64,000 bases of DNA, from assembly GCA_040385105.1 (NCBI GenBank), contig JAZKHY010000015.1, positions 111,438-175,437 on the forward strand, in the 5' to 3' direction. Below the pieces are notes generated by a model. It saw only the letters and a list, made by a program, of their open reading frames with translations, was not told where the DNA came from and made no database searches. Source of the stretch: JACMQX01 sp040385105. GTDB lineage: Bacteria > Pseudomonadota > Gammaproteobacteria > Burkholderiales > Burkholderiaceae_C. Within the stretch, counting starts at the first letter, position 1; each line of letters opens with the position of its first letter. The position numbers and the translations under genes were made by a program. Positions 7,403-15,577 of the stretch are shown here, piece after piece.

Positions 7403-8017
7403 ATGAAACTCATCGGAGCAACGACCAGCCCTTATGTGCGCAAGGTGCGCATCGTGATGGCGGAAAAAAAGCTGGACTACCAGTTTGTCACCGAGGACGT
7501 CTGGGCTGCCGACACCACCATCGCCCAATCCAACCCGCTGGGCAAGGTACCCTGCCTGGTCATGGAAGGCGGCGAGGCGCTGTTCGACTCGCGTGTGATC
7601 GTCGAATACCTGGACACGCTCTCCCCCGTCGGCAAGCTGATCCCGGCCATGGGCCGCGAGCGCGCCGAGGTCAAGACCTGGGAAGCGCTGGCCGACGGCC
7701 TGCTTGATGCTTCCATCCTCGCGCGCCTGGAGGCCAACTGGGCCGGCCGCACCAAGGCCCAGCGCAGCCAGGCCTGGATCGACCGACAGATGGCCAAGAT
7801 CGACGCCAGCCTCAAGGCCATGAGCCAGGGCCTCGGCGAGAAGCCCTTCTGCGCCGGCATCCACATGAGCCTGGCCGACATCGCCGTCGGCTGCGCGCTC
7901 GGCTACCTCGACTTCCGCTTCCCGCAGATTGACTGGCGCACGCCCTACCCCAACCTCACCAAGCTCGGCGACAAGCTGGCGCTGCGCCAGAGCTTCATCG
8001 ACACAAAACCGGCCTGA
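7403..8017 (+). CDS. Glutathione S-transferase family protein (YibF-like)
   Basis: A 204-residue cytoplasmic GST. The N-terminal thioredoxin-like domain (residues 1-78) begins MKLIGATTSPYVRKVRI, with the catalytic-position Ser9 after Thr8 and the cis-Pro segment GKVPCLVM followed by the glutathione-gamma-glutamate motif DSRVIVEYLD. The C-terminal helical domain holds the conserved SLADIAVGCALGYLDFR. This pattern fits YibF-like/beta-class relatives; substrate is unknown. An AGAGA ribosome site precedes the ATG. It is divergent from purB and convergent with the SDR gene, 4 bases away. Confidence 0.9.
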   Translation: MKLIGATTSPYVRKVRIVMAEKKLDYQFVTEDVWAADTTIAQSNPLGKVPCLVMEGGEALFDSRVIVEYLDTLSPVGKLIPAMGRERAEVKTWEALADGLLDASILARLEANWAGRTKAQRSQAWIDRQMAKIDASLKAMSQGLGEKPFCAGIHMSLADIAVGCALGYLDFRFPQIDWRTPYPNLTKLGDKLALRQSFIDTKPA

Positions 8018-8021
8018 TGCG

Positions 8022-8792
8022 TCAGAGCCCGGTGATCCTGCGCACAGCGGGAAAGTAAAGCCTGTAGGGCAGCAGCCGCAGCAGCTTCATCCACAGGGTG
8101 AAGCGTTTCGGGAAGTGGATCTCGAACTGCCCGCGCTCCCATCCTTCCATGATTTCCTGTGCCGCCTTTTCAGGCGAGATCAGTGCCGGCATCTCGAACT
8201 GGTTCTGCGCTGTCAGCGGCGTCTCCACGAAGCCCGGGTTGATGATGCTGACGGCGATGCCGCTGGTGCGCAGGTCCTGGTAGAGCGTCTCTGCCAGGTT
8301 GATCAGCGCGGCCTTGGTGGGGCCATAGGCCAGGCTCTTGGGCAGGCCCCGGAAGCCGGCAACGCTGCTGATGAGGCTGATGAAGCCCGACTTGCGCGCC
8401 AGCAGCTGCGGCAGTACGGCATCCAGCAGGTACAGCACGCCCACGTAGTTGATCTGCTCGTGCCTGAGCATCTCGGCCAGGCTCCAGGCCGTGGCGCGCT
8501 GCTCGCTGTAGTAGCCGGCGCAGTACACCACGCCATCGACGGGCCCCAGGGCAAGCGCGGCCCGTGCTGCGGCGGCCACTGAATCCGCGTCGGTGGCATC
8601 CAGCGGCAGCGCGACGGCGCCCGGATGCTGGTGGACGAAGCCGGCCAGCCCCTGCTCGCTGCGCGCTGACACCAGCACCTTCGCACCTGCGGCATGCAGC
8701 GCCGATGCCGTGGCCCGGCCAATGCCGGTGGACGCGCCCACCAGCCAGACCGTCTTGCCGTGCCAGCCGGCGATGCGCGGGTTCAATGACAT
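8022..8792 (-). CDS. Short-chain dehydrogenase/reductase, last gene of the lipid-modification operon
   Basis: A classical SDR of 256 residues. The cofactor motif GASTGIG is at residues 19-25; the catalytic Ser142/Ser143, Tyr156 and Lys160 (YxxxK in LAYGPTKAAL) are all present, followed by NPGFVETPLT. The C-terminus (FTLWMKLLRLLPYRLYF) is amphipathic and could bind membrane. It lies 32 bases after the DUF3833 gene on the same strand and closes a seven-gene unit, so its substrate is probably a modified acyl chain or lipid intermediate; that is inference. An NAD(P)H preference cannot be read safely. Confidence 0.85.
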   Translation of the reverse strand: MSLNPRIAGWHGKTVWLVGASTGIGRATASALHAAGAKVLVSARSEQGLAGFVHQHPGAVALPLDATDADSVAAAARAALALGPVDGVVYCAGYYSEQRATAWSLAEMLRHEQINYVGVLYLLDAVLPQLLARKSGFISLISSVAGFRGLPKSLAYGPTKAALINLAETLYQDLRTSGIAVSIINPGFVETPLTAQNQFEMPALISPEKAAQEIMEGWERGQFEIHFPKRFTLWMKLLRLLPYRLYFPAVRRITGL

Positions 8793-8824
8793 GATGCGAT
8801 CCGTCCCGTGATTGGTTGTTGCGA

Positions 8825-9358
8825 CTAGCGCTTGGTGAACGACAGCGTGACCTCGCCCAGCTTGAAGCCGAACTTGCTCATGACGGCCTTGTTCAGCATG
8901 ACCTTTTCGGACATCAGGTACATCCAGTCGTCAAACTGCACCTCGATGATCCTGCCGTCCACCGGCAGGGCCAGCGTGTAGCCCCACTGGAACGCGTTGC
9001 CGCGCGCCTGGCCGGTGGCTTCCCCGATGACGTCATCTGCCCGGCCGGTGTAGCGGCCGTCGGGCAGCTTCTTCAGCCGCCAGATGCGGCGCTGGGTGGT
9101 GCCGTCTGAATAGGTGAAGGCCTCGTCGAGCACCCCGTCGTCGCCCGTCCAGCTGCAGGCCATCACCACCGTGAAGCGCTTGACCACCTTGCCCGACCTG
9201 TCGGTGAAAACACCCCAGGCATCCACCGTGCCGTTGAAGTATTCACGCAGGTCCAGCACCGGTTTCTCGGCGGCATAGTCGCCGACTTGTTGCGATGCGC
9301 AACCGGCCAGCGTGGCGGCGGCAGCCGCTGTGGCGGCAAGGATCAGTCTTCGTTTCAT
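8825..9358 (-). CDS. DUF3833-family lipoprotein
   Basis: A 177-residue predicted lipoprotein. The signal peptide runs MKRRLILAATAAAAATLAGC, with the lipidated Cys at position 20. The mature part matches DUF3833: LDLREYFNGTVDAWGVFTDR, then a beta-rich lipocalin-like pattern ending KFGFKLGEVTLSFTK. Function is unknown, but the family is repeatedly found beside DUF1365 and CFA-synthase-like genes. The ATG overlaps the stop of the MFS gene (ATGA), showing translational coupling. The longer frame that extends upstream to 9688 overlaps the MFS gene and is rejected. Confidence 0.85.
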   Translation of the reverse strand: MKRRLILAATAAAAATLAGCASQQVGDYAAEKPVLDLREYFNGTVDAWGVFTDRSGKVVKRFTVVMACSWTGDDGVLDEAFTYSDGTTQRRIWRLKKLPDGRYTGRADDVIGEATGQARGNAFQWGYTLALPVDGRIIEVQFDDWMYLMSEKVMLNKAVMSKFGFKLGEVTLSFTKR

Positions 9359-10635
9359 GGCATGTCTTTCGCAGGTTGTTTCCTGATGATGAGCAGGTAG
9401 AGCGCCGCTGCCGCGGCCAGCTTCAGCAGGCAGGGCAGCAGGCAATAGGCAATGACCAGCGCCTGCAGCGCGCCGGGCTCGCGGGCGCCCGGCGAATAGC
9501 CGAACAGGCCGAGCAGCGGCAGCGCCAGGCCGGCCGCAAGCGCCAGGTTGATCTTGGTGGCGAAGTTCCACCAGCCGAAATACGCGCCCTCGGCCTTGCC
9601 CCTGTCGCCGGCATCGGCAATGACCCCGGCCAGCATCGCACCGGGCAGCGCCAGGTCCGTGCCGAGGGCCACGCCCGACAGCGCGCACACCGCGATGAAG
9701 GCCGCGATGTCACCGGCGCCCAGCTGCGTGGCCCAGATGAATACCGCGATCGCCAGCACCATGCCGCACAGCCAGGCCCGGGCCAGGCCGATGCGCCTGA
9801 CGGCTTGCAGCCACAGCGGGATCGACAGCGCGGCACACAGGAAGTAGCTGCCAAGAAAGGCGGGCTCGATGCTGCGCGGCGCCTGCAGCCTGTCCTGCAC
9901 GAAGAACAGGACCAGCGTCGCGGGTATGGCGCTGGCGATGCCGTTGAGGATGAACACGCCGAGCAGGCGCCTGAAGCCCGGGCGCGCGAAAGGCAGCCAC
10001 AGGTCGAATGACGCGGTGCGGGGCGCGGGCACCGGCCGGACCGCGCGCGACCAGGCGAGCCAGCCCGCAAGGAGAGCCCCAACGAACACGGCTGTGGTGA
10101 CGGGTAGCCCTGCCACCACCGGGAGCACGGATGCCAGCAGTACGCCGGCCAGCCCCAGCCCCTCACGCCACGAGACGATGCGGCTGCGCTGCGCCTCGTC
10201 GCCGCCCAGCATCGCGCCCCAGGACTGGTGCGCCACGCTGAGCGCGCTGTATGCGGCATAGGTCAGCACCAGCACGGCACTGGCCCAGGCAATGAGCGCC
10301 GACGGCTCCCGCGTCAGCGGAAAGAACAGCAGCGCAAAGCCCAGCGCCAGCACCACTGCTGCTGCTGCACCCCATGCCAGCACGGAACGGATCGAGCGAG
10401 CGAAGAGCTGGTCGGTGAAGCGGCCGATCAGCGGGTCGATGAACGCATCCATCAGCCTGGCCCCCAGCAGTACCGCGCCCAGCGTGGCCAACGGCACGCC
10501 GAACTCCCGCGCGTAGTGGTTGGGCAGGATCACATAGAGCGGCAGCGCCACAAACGCCAGCGGAAGGCCGAGCAGGCCGTAAGCCAGCCCCTGGCGGGCG
10601 CTAAAGCCCCCAGAAGTTGCGCCGGTTCCGTTCAT
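9355..10635 (-). CDS. MFS carrier of the GPH (glycoside-pentoside-hexuronide) type
   Basis: A 426-residue integral membrane protein with about 12 hydrophobic segments. It begins near MNGTGATSGG, followed by ARQGLAYGLLGLPLAFVALPLY and LMDAFIDPLIGRFTDQ, which is the GPH-family signature (DAF.DP..G...D). The C-terminal half holds KAEGAYFGWWNFATKINLAL. GPH members move sugars or, like MelB and MFSD2A, lysophospholipids with a cation, and in this setting a lipid-related cargo is plausible. Start and stop both overlap neighbours by 4 bases (10632-10635 and 9355-9358). Confidence 0.85.
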   Translation of the reverse strand: MNGTGATSGGFSARQGLAYGLLGLPLAFVALPLYVILPNHYAREFGVPLATLGAVLLGARLMDAFIDPLIGRFTDQLFARSIRSVLAWGAAAAVVLALGFALLFFPLTREPSALIAWASAVLVLTYAAYSALSVAHQSWGAMLGGDEAQRSRIVSWREGLGLAGVLLASVLPVVAGLPVTTAVFVGALLAGWLAWSRAVRPVPAPRTASFDLWLPFARPGFRRLLGVFILNGIASAIPATLVLFFVQDRLQAPRSIEPAFLGSYFLCAALSIPLWLQAVRRIGLARAWLCGMVLAIAVFIWATQLGAGDIAAFIAVCALSGVALGTDLALPGAMLAGVIADAGDRGKAEGAYFGWWNFATKINLALAAGLALPLLGLFGYSPGAREPGALQALVIAYCLLPCLLKLAAAAALYLLIIRKQPAKDMP

Positions 10636-11243
10636 GGCTCGGTCTTGCCCAGGAGCGACTGCCTCAGCACCGGCTCGCGCGTGGCAGGTGACAGCCATAT
10701 GCCGAAGAACAGCCTGGCGAAACCCGCATCGCGGATCTCGCCGGTGAGTTTTCCGTTGGTGAAGAACCGCACGCCCTCGCCGGGCCGGTGCATGCCGGTG
10801 ATCCGGTCGCCGCGCTTCACGTCGGGGAACGACGCGGCCAGCGCACGCTGCCATTGCTCCGCCTGCTCGGGCGCGATGGGCGCCAGGCGTGCCATCTCCT
10901 GCAGCGAGCGTTCGGCGATTTCCCGGGCCGTGAACGACCGCAGGTAACCCAGCTCCAGCGCGAACGGGTGGCTTGCGAAGTCGTTATGGCGAAAGCCCTG
11001 CTGAACCCACAGCGAAGCGTTGTAGATCTCAAAGCCCCAGAAGCGCAGCAACCCCCCGCCCGCCGCCTCCGGCGCGGCCAGTGCAGCCTGCACTTCCTGC
11101 GGCTGTGCGTTCGCCTGCGGCGCCCATCCGCAGCTGAAGGCGAGCGCGGCTGCCAGCGTCAGCGCCTGAGCAGCGTGTACTGCACTACGTCGATGTTGGA
11201 CTTCTCGAAGGCTGCTTCGCAGTAGGCGAGGTAGAACTCCCAT
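10632..11243 (-). CDS. Chalcone-isomerase-like secreted protein
   Basis: The mature part (about 160 residues, LLRFWGFEIYNASLWV to RQSLLGKTEP) matches the bacterial chalcone-isomerase-like domain family, periplasmic proteins often encoded beside CFA-like methylases and FAD oxidoreductases. The fold is that of plant chalcone isomerase and fatty-acid-binding FAP proteins, so a fatty acyl ligand is a reasonable guess. A signal segment (LTLAAALAFS, then NAQPQ) is present. The only in-frame ATG is at 11243, overlapping the CFA-like gene by 85 bases; a CTG at 11162 would give a tidy signal peptide and a 4-base CTGA overlap. The start is therefore uncertain. Confidence 0.8.
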   Translation of the reverse strand: MGVLPRLLRSSLREVQHRRSAVHAAQALTLAAALAFSCGWAPQANAQPQEVQAALAAPEAAGGGLLRFWGFEIYNASLWVQQGFRHNDFASHPFALELGYLRSFTAREIAERSLQEMARLAPIAPEQAEQWQRALAASFPDVKRGDRITGMHRPGEGVRFFTNGKLTGEIRDAGFARLFFGIWLSPATREPVLRQSLLGKTEP

Positions 11244-12409
11244 ATGCGGACGAACCTTTCATCAAAACCAAGTTGGAGAACCTGCTGCTTTTCAGCCAGG
11301 AAACTGTCGCGCCAGCGCCGCAGTGTTTCGGCATAGTCGGCGCCAAAGGCGAATTCGTCGACTACCTCCAGGCCTGCGGCCTGCGCCTCGCGGCGGAACT
11401 CGCGCGGGCATGGCAGGCAGCCGCCCGGGAAGATGTACTGCTGGATGAAATCGGTCGAGCCGATGTAGCGCTCGAACAGCGAGTCCTCGATCACGATGCT
11501 CTGGATGCAGGCCCGCCCGCCGGGCTTGAGCAGGCGCGCGACGGTCTGGAAGTACTGGGGCCAGTACTCACGGCCAACTGCCTCCACCATCTCGATGGAG
11601 CAGATCGCATCGTAGGGACCGTCGGTGATGTCGCGGTAGTCCTGCAGGCGCAGGTCGGCACGCACACCCGGATCGCCGCCAAAACCGAAGCGCGCCATGC
11701 GCTCCTGCGCAAACGCGAGTTGCTCGGTCGAGAGCGTCACGCCATCAATGCGGGCGCCAAACTCGGTGGCAGCCATCTCGGCCAGCGCGCCCCAGCCGCA
11801 GCCGATCTCCAGCACGCGGTCGCCAGGCTTCACATTGGCCATGCGCAGCGCGCGGCGTACCTTGGCATGCTGGGCCTCACGCATCGGCTTGTCCAGGTTG
11901 CCCTCGAACCAGGCCGACGAATAGTTCATCGTGTCGTCGAGCCAGAGCTCATAGAAGGCATTGCCCAGGTCATAGTGGGCATGGATGTTCTTGCGGCTGT
12001 TGGCCTTCGAGTTGCGGTTCAGAAGGTGCTTCACCCGGTACAGCAGGCGCCCGGCCCAGGAGCCGTAGATCACGTCCTCCACATCCTTGCGGTTGCTGAT
12101 GAACACCTTGAGCAGGTCGGTCAGGCTCGGCGTGGTCCAGTCGCCGGCGATGTAGCTCTCGGCAAAGCCGATGTCGCCGGACTTCAGCGCCGCGCCGCAG
12201 ACGTTCCAGTTGCGCAGCGTGAGCGCGGCAAACGGGGCTTCGCCGTTGCCGAACCGCAGCATCGCGCCGCCGGGCAGTTGCACCGTCAGCGTGCCGTGCG
12301 ACAGGCGCTGCATCAGGCGCAAGGCGGTGCGCGCGGCGGCCGGCGCGCTGCGGGGGATCGAAAACGGTGAGGCGGTCGTGGAGTTCATGGCGTCGAGGGC
12401 TTGCGTCAT
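11159..12409 (-). CDS. Cyclopropane-fatty-acid-synthase-like SAM-dependent methyltransferase
   Basis: A 416-residue SAM enzyme of the CFA synthase family. The substrate-domain hallmark NIHAHYDLGNAFYELWLD is at residues 141-158, the SAM-binding loop VLEIGCGWGALAEMA at about 199-213, and the family tail VVQYTLLRR closes the protein. Such enzymes methylate or methylenate cis double bonds of phospholipid acyl chains at the membrane; in this cluster type the relative UfaM of Rhodobacter makes a methylated intermediate of furan fatty acids (from memory). It starts 8 bases after the DUF1365 stop; an ATG at 12388 is the alternative. The exact product is unknown. Confidence 0.9.
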   Translation of the reverse strand: MTQALDAMNSTTASPFSIPRSAPAAARTALRLMQRLSHGTLTVQLPGGAMLRFGNGEAPFAALTLRNWNVCGAALKSGDIGFAESYIAGDWTTPSLTDLLKVFISNRKDVEDVIYGSWAGRLLYRVKHLLNRNSKANSRKNIHAHYDLGNAFYELWLDDTMNYSSAWFEGNLDKPMREAQHAKVRRALRMANVKPGDRVLEIGCGWGALAEMAATEFGARIDGVTLSTEQLAFAQERMARFGFGGDPGVRADLRLQDYRDITDGPYDAICSIEMVEAVGREYWPQYFQTVARLLKPGGRACIQSIVIEDSLFERYIGSTDFIQQYIFPGGCLPCPREFRREAQAAGLEVVDEFAFGADYAETLRRWRDSFLAEKQQVLQLGFDERFVRIWEFYLAYCEAAFEKSNIDVVQYTLLRR

Positions 12410-12417
12410 TGGTTGCG

Positions 12418-13206
12418 TCACGGTGATCGGGTGATGAATGCGTCGGGCGGCACGGGCTTGCCGAAGAAGCGCACGCGCTTGAGGTACAGCCTGAGCGCCT
12501 GCCAGTGAATGCGGCCTATCACGCCCAGCGTCATCGCCGGGTAGCGCCACAGCGCCCGGCGGGTCGAGGCGACGGTCACCGGCTCCAGCGTGCCGCTCAC
12601 GCTGGTCTGGATCAGCGGGCCTTCGGCGTCGTCGTAGTCAATCCGCGCCACGGTACGGGTGCGGCTTTCGTCGAGCATGAAGCGGAAACGGTAGCCGCCT
12701 TCGACCTTGCAGAAAGGGGACACGTGGAAGACCTTGGCCGCCGCCAGCTGCGCGCCGTAGCGCGGTGCGTCCAGCAGGTAGCAGTGGCGCTCGCCGAAGG
12801 TGTTGTTGACCTCGACCACGATCGCGCGCAGTGTGCCGTCGGGCCTGTGGCAATACCAGAAGCTCACCGGCTTGAAGGTGTAACCCAGCACGCGCGGGTA
12901 GCAGTGCAGCCAGGCCTCGCCGGTGGCATCGGTGATGCCTTCGCCTGCCAGCAGCTCATCGAGCCACTGCACGGCATTGGCCCGGCCGTCGCCATGGTCC
13001 CTGTCAAAGAAACTCAGCGCGGCGCCGCGGTTGTGCGCCAGCGCACCGTTGCCGCTGCTCTTGCCGCTGTGCATCGCGCGCAGCGGCAGCATCAGGAAAT
13101 AGGTGGGGTAGGCAAAGGCATTGGCCGCCGGCCGCAGCCGGGTGTGGCGGACCTGGCCAAAGCCGATCAGCGGCAGGGGGGCTGCAATGGTCCGGGCAGC
13201 ATTCAT
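12418..13206 (-). CDS. DUF1365-family protein
   Basis: A 262-residue protein of DUF1365, with the characteristic GQVRHTRLRPAANAFAYPTY near the start, CYPRVLGYTFKPVSFWYCH in the middle and VFHVSPFCKVEGGYRF further on. The C-terminal portion (AMTLGVIGRIHWQALRLYL) may associate with membrane. Its biochemical role is unknown, but DUF1365 genes sit almost always between an amine-oxidase-like FAD protein and a CFA-like methylase, as here, which argues for a part in acyl-chain modification. Its ATG overlaps the stop of the FAD gene (13203-13206). Confidence 0.88.
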   Translation of the reverse strand: MNAARTIAAPLPLIGFGQVRHTRLRPAANAFAYPTYFLMLPLRAMHSGKSSGNGALAHNRGAALSFFDRDHGDGRANAVQWLDELLAGEGITDATGEAWLHCYPRVLGYTFKPVSFWYCHRPDGTLRAIVVEVNNTFGERHCYLLDAPRYGAQLAAAKVFHVSPFCKVEGGYRFRFMLDESRTRTVARIDYDDAEGPLIQTSVSGTLEPVTVASTRRALWRYPAMTLGVIGRIHWQALRLYLKRVRFFGKPVPPDAFITRSP

Positions 13207-14561
13207 GCGGGCGCCGCCTCCATGTCGATTTCCATGTCCATCTGTTCCGATGCCACCATCAGTTGCCGGGCAACGCCGAGGCCCGCCTTGAGGCCGTCTT
13301 CATGGAAGCCATAGCCCATCCATGCGCCGCAGAACCAGGTGTGCTGCTGGCCCTGCAGCTGCGGCATCGCGGCCTGCGCCCTGATGGCCGCCAGGTCGAA
13401 CACCGGATGCGCGTAGTCGAATTCACCCATGACATGCTTACGTGGGATGTCCCGGGCCGGATTCAACGACACCACGACAGGCTGCTCCCACGGCAGGGGC
13501 TGCAGCATGTTCAGCAGGTAGTGCAGGCACACCTGCGCGGACTCCTGCCCGGCACTGGCCGCGCGCTCATAGTTCCAGGCGGCCCAGGCCATGCGCTTTT
13601 CGGGCAGCACCGATGTGTCGGTATGCAGCACGGCGCGGTTGGGCTGGTAGCGGATGGCGCCAAGCGTCTCGCGCTCCAGCGGCGTGGGCTGCTCCAGCAA
13701 CGCCAGCGCCTGGTCGGAGTGGGTGGCCAGCACGACCCTGTCGAAGTATTCGGTGCCCTGCGCGGTCACGATGCGCACGCCGCCGCTTTGCTGGCCGGCA
13801 TCCCGGCCGACCTGCAGCACCGGCGTGTCCAGCCGCTTGTCGCCGATCTTCGCGATGATCCTGTCCACATAGTTCCTGGCGCCGCCCGACACGGTCCACC
13901 ATTGCGGCCGGTCGGCCACCTGGATCAGCCCGTGGTTGTGGCAGAAGCGGATCATGGTGGACACCGGGAACTGCAGCATCTGGTCGGTGGGGCAGCTCCA
14001 GATGCAGCCGATCATTGGCAGGAAATACCAGTCGCGGAACTCCCGGCTGAAGTGGTTGGCGTCCAGGAACCGGCCCAGCGGCTGCATCAGCTCGGCGTCC
14101 TGCCCGGCCTCGGCAATGCGGGTGGCGAGCGCATTGAAGCGCAGCAGGTCGCGCAGCATGGTGAGAAAGCGGCGGCTGAACAGGTTGCCGCGCTGGGCAA
14201 ACACAGTGTTCAGGCTGGAGCCGCTCCATTCGAGCGGGCGCCGCCCGAACGCGCCGGGCACCTTGACCGAGAACGACATGTCCGACCTGGCCGTGGTCAC
14301 GCCGAGCTCGGCGAACAGCTGGATCAGGTTGGGGTAGGTGCGCTCGTTGAAGACCAGGAAGCCGGTGTCCACGCCATGCGTCACCGGCCCGCGCGGTGTG
14401 GGCAGCGTGACATCGACGGTGTGGGTGTGGCCGCCGAAATAGCTGCCCGCCTCAAAGAGCGTGATGTCGGCGCGGCCGGAAAGCGCATGGGCAACCGCCA
14501 GCCCCGAGATGCCGGAGCCGACGATGGCGAGCTTGAACCTTGCATGGGGGCGGGATGACAT
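13203..14561 (-). CDS. FAD-dependent oxidoreductase (amine-oxidase-like), first gene of the operon
   Basis: A 452-residue flavoprotein. The dinucleotide motif GSGISG is at residues 15-20, with the ribose-binding Glu in TLFEAGSYFGGHTHTV and a C-terminal FAD segment (WFCGAWMGYGFHEDGLKAG). It is related to the NAD/FAD proteins once annotated with amine oxidases and protoporphyrinogen oxidase, and members encoded with CFA-like methylases are thought to desaturate or oxidise modified fatty acyl chains. The ATG at 14561 has no clear Shine-Dalgarno (preceded by GCTGACGGTTC). The 300-base leader is described separately. All six following genes overlap or lie within 32 bases, so one mRNA is expected. 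Confidence 0.88.
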   Translation of the reverse strand: MSSRPHARFKLAIVGSGISGLAVAHALSGRADITLFEAGSYFGGHTHTVDVTLPTPRGPVTHGVDTGFLVFNERTYPNLIQLFAELGVTTARSDMSFSVKVPGAFGRRPLEWSGSSLNTVFAQRGNLFSRRFLTMLRDLLRFNALATRIAEAGQDAELMQPLGRFLDANHFSREFRDWYFLPMIGCIWSCPTDQMLQFPVSTMIRFCHNHGLIQVADRPQWWTVSGGARNYVDRIIAKIGDKRLDTPVLQVGRDAGQQSGGVRIVTAQGTEYFDRVVLATHSDQALALLEQPTPLERETLGAIRYQPNRAVLHTDTSVLPEKRMAWAAWNYERAASAGQESAQVCLHYLLNMLQPLPWEQPVVVSLNPARDIPRKHVMGEFDYAHPVFDLAAIRAQAAMPQLQGQQHTWFCGAWMGYGFHEDGLKAGLGVARQLMVASEQMDMEIDMEAAPA

Positions 14562-14861
14562 GAACCGTCAGCCCGCGAAAAATAAAGTTGTTGCGAAGCG
14601 CCCCGAAGCGAAGGAGGGAGGGAGGGAGGAGGAGGAGAAGCGCTTCAGGATTTCGACCGCGCCACGTGGGCGCGGAAGGCTTCGCAACAAAAAAGAATCT
14701 CGAAAGACTCCACTCGTGCCAATTTGGAGGGCAGCTTTGCCCGCAGAGTTCCCCGTACCCGGGGATCGCAACGGGTAAAGATTTGTTAACGCTTTGGCGC
14801 TCATGGCGGAGTTATAAAACTGGTTGGTCATTTTGTGACTAGACGGTATTTTGACTGAAAA
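14562..14861 (-). promoter_or_regulatory. Gene-free leader of the lipid operon with long-range dyad and homopurine tract
   Basis: No convincing gene. GTTGCGAAGC (14590-14599) and GCTTCGCAAC (14679-14688) form a 10-base inverted repeat. It encloses a hairpin CCGCGCC-ACGTG-GGCGCGG (14657-14675), a palindrome GAAGCGCTTC (14637-14646) and a purine run rich in GGA and GGGA (about 14611-14640) that could form a G-quadruplex on the plus strand. In the operon RNA the dyad is followed by TTTATTTTT, so it may act as an attenuator or as a terminator for the upstream peroxidase. I could not identify a confident promoter; a sigma-70 or ECF site is presumably between 14700 and 14861. Confidence 0.4.
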
Positions 14862-15446
14862 TCACTTTGCCGCCAGCTGTTTTTCGATCTCCCCGACGAA
14901 AGCCCGGCTTTCCGGCTCAACCTGGCTCGGAAAGTCGGCCGTCACACGGCCGTCGCGCCCGATGACGTATTTGTGGAAGTTCCACAGGGGCCGCCGCCCG
15001 CCCGATTGCGCGGCAAGCTGCCTGTAGAACGGCACGGCTTGCGCGCCGGCCACGCTGGTCTTGGTGAACATCGGGAATTTCACGCCGAAAGTGCTCTCGC
15101 AGAAGTCGGCAATCTGCTGGTTGCCTTTGGGCTCCTGCGAGAAGTCGTTGGACGGGAAGCCCAGCACGACCAGCCCCTTGTCCTTGTAGCGGGCGTACAG
15201 CGCCTCCAGCCCCTTGTACTGGCCGGTGAAGCCGCAGAAGCTGGCCGTGTTGACCACCACGACCACTTTGCCGGCGTACTGGCAAAGCGACTGGGGCTTT
15301 TCGTCCTGCAGCCGGGGGAAGGTGTACTGCAGGTTGGCCGGGCATGCCGCCGCATCGGCTGCATGGGCGCCGGCGGCTCCAGCCAGCGCAAGCAGGGCGC
15401 TGGAGGCGGTGAAGATGAGGGAAATCAGGTTTTTTCCGGCAAGCAT
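14862..15446 (-). CDS. Secreted glutathione-peroxidase-family (thioredoxin-type) peroxidase
   Basis: A 194-residue thiol peroxidase with a signal peptide (residues 1-30, ending GAHAA). The peroxidatic Cys71 lies in NTASFCGFTGQY, and Trp155-Asn156-Phe157 supplies the other active-site residues. Cys116 in the FCESTFGVKFPMF block matches the resolving cysteine of thioredoxin-dependent members, so glutathione is probably not the reductant. The usual Gln of the NQF motif is Asp here (GFPSNDFSQEP), as in a recognised bacterial subgroup. It reduces hydroperoxides, probably lipid ones, in the periplasm. It reads in the same direction as the lipid operon, 300 bases upstream of it. Confidence 0.88.
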   Translation of the reverse strand: MLAGKNLISLIFTASSALLALAGAAGAHAADAAACPANLQYTFPRLQDEKPQSLCQYAGKVVVVVNTASFCGFTGQYKGLEALYARYKDKGLVVLGFPSNDFSQEPKGNQQIADFCESTFGVKFPMFTKTSVAGAQAVPFYRQLAAQSGGRRPLWNFHKYVIGRDGRVTADFPSQVEPESRAFVGEIEKQLAAK

Positions 15447-15577
15447 GTTGGATTACCTCGGGCTGATGACAGGCCATTGTCTGCCGGGATGCAGGATCGC
15501 GGCGTCACGACAAGCCCTTACGCGGCAAACACCGGTTTGGAGTCAGCCTGGCTGAAACCCTTCGGCCCGCAGGTGGC

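Noticed and set aside
5882..7864. Extended N-terminus for purB up to 7864
   Set aside because: It would overlap the whole first half of the divergent GST gene, and PurB homologues start at the MSFSTITALSPLDGRYA segment.
11273..12370. A 365-codon plus-strand frame opposite the CFA-like gene
   Set aside because: The minus-strand gene has full SAM and family motifs, and this frame has none.
14568..14831. An 87-codon minus-strand frame in the lipid operon leader
   Set aside because: No ribosome site, no hydrophobic or family pattern, and a serine/proline run coded by the purine tract; better read as structured leader.
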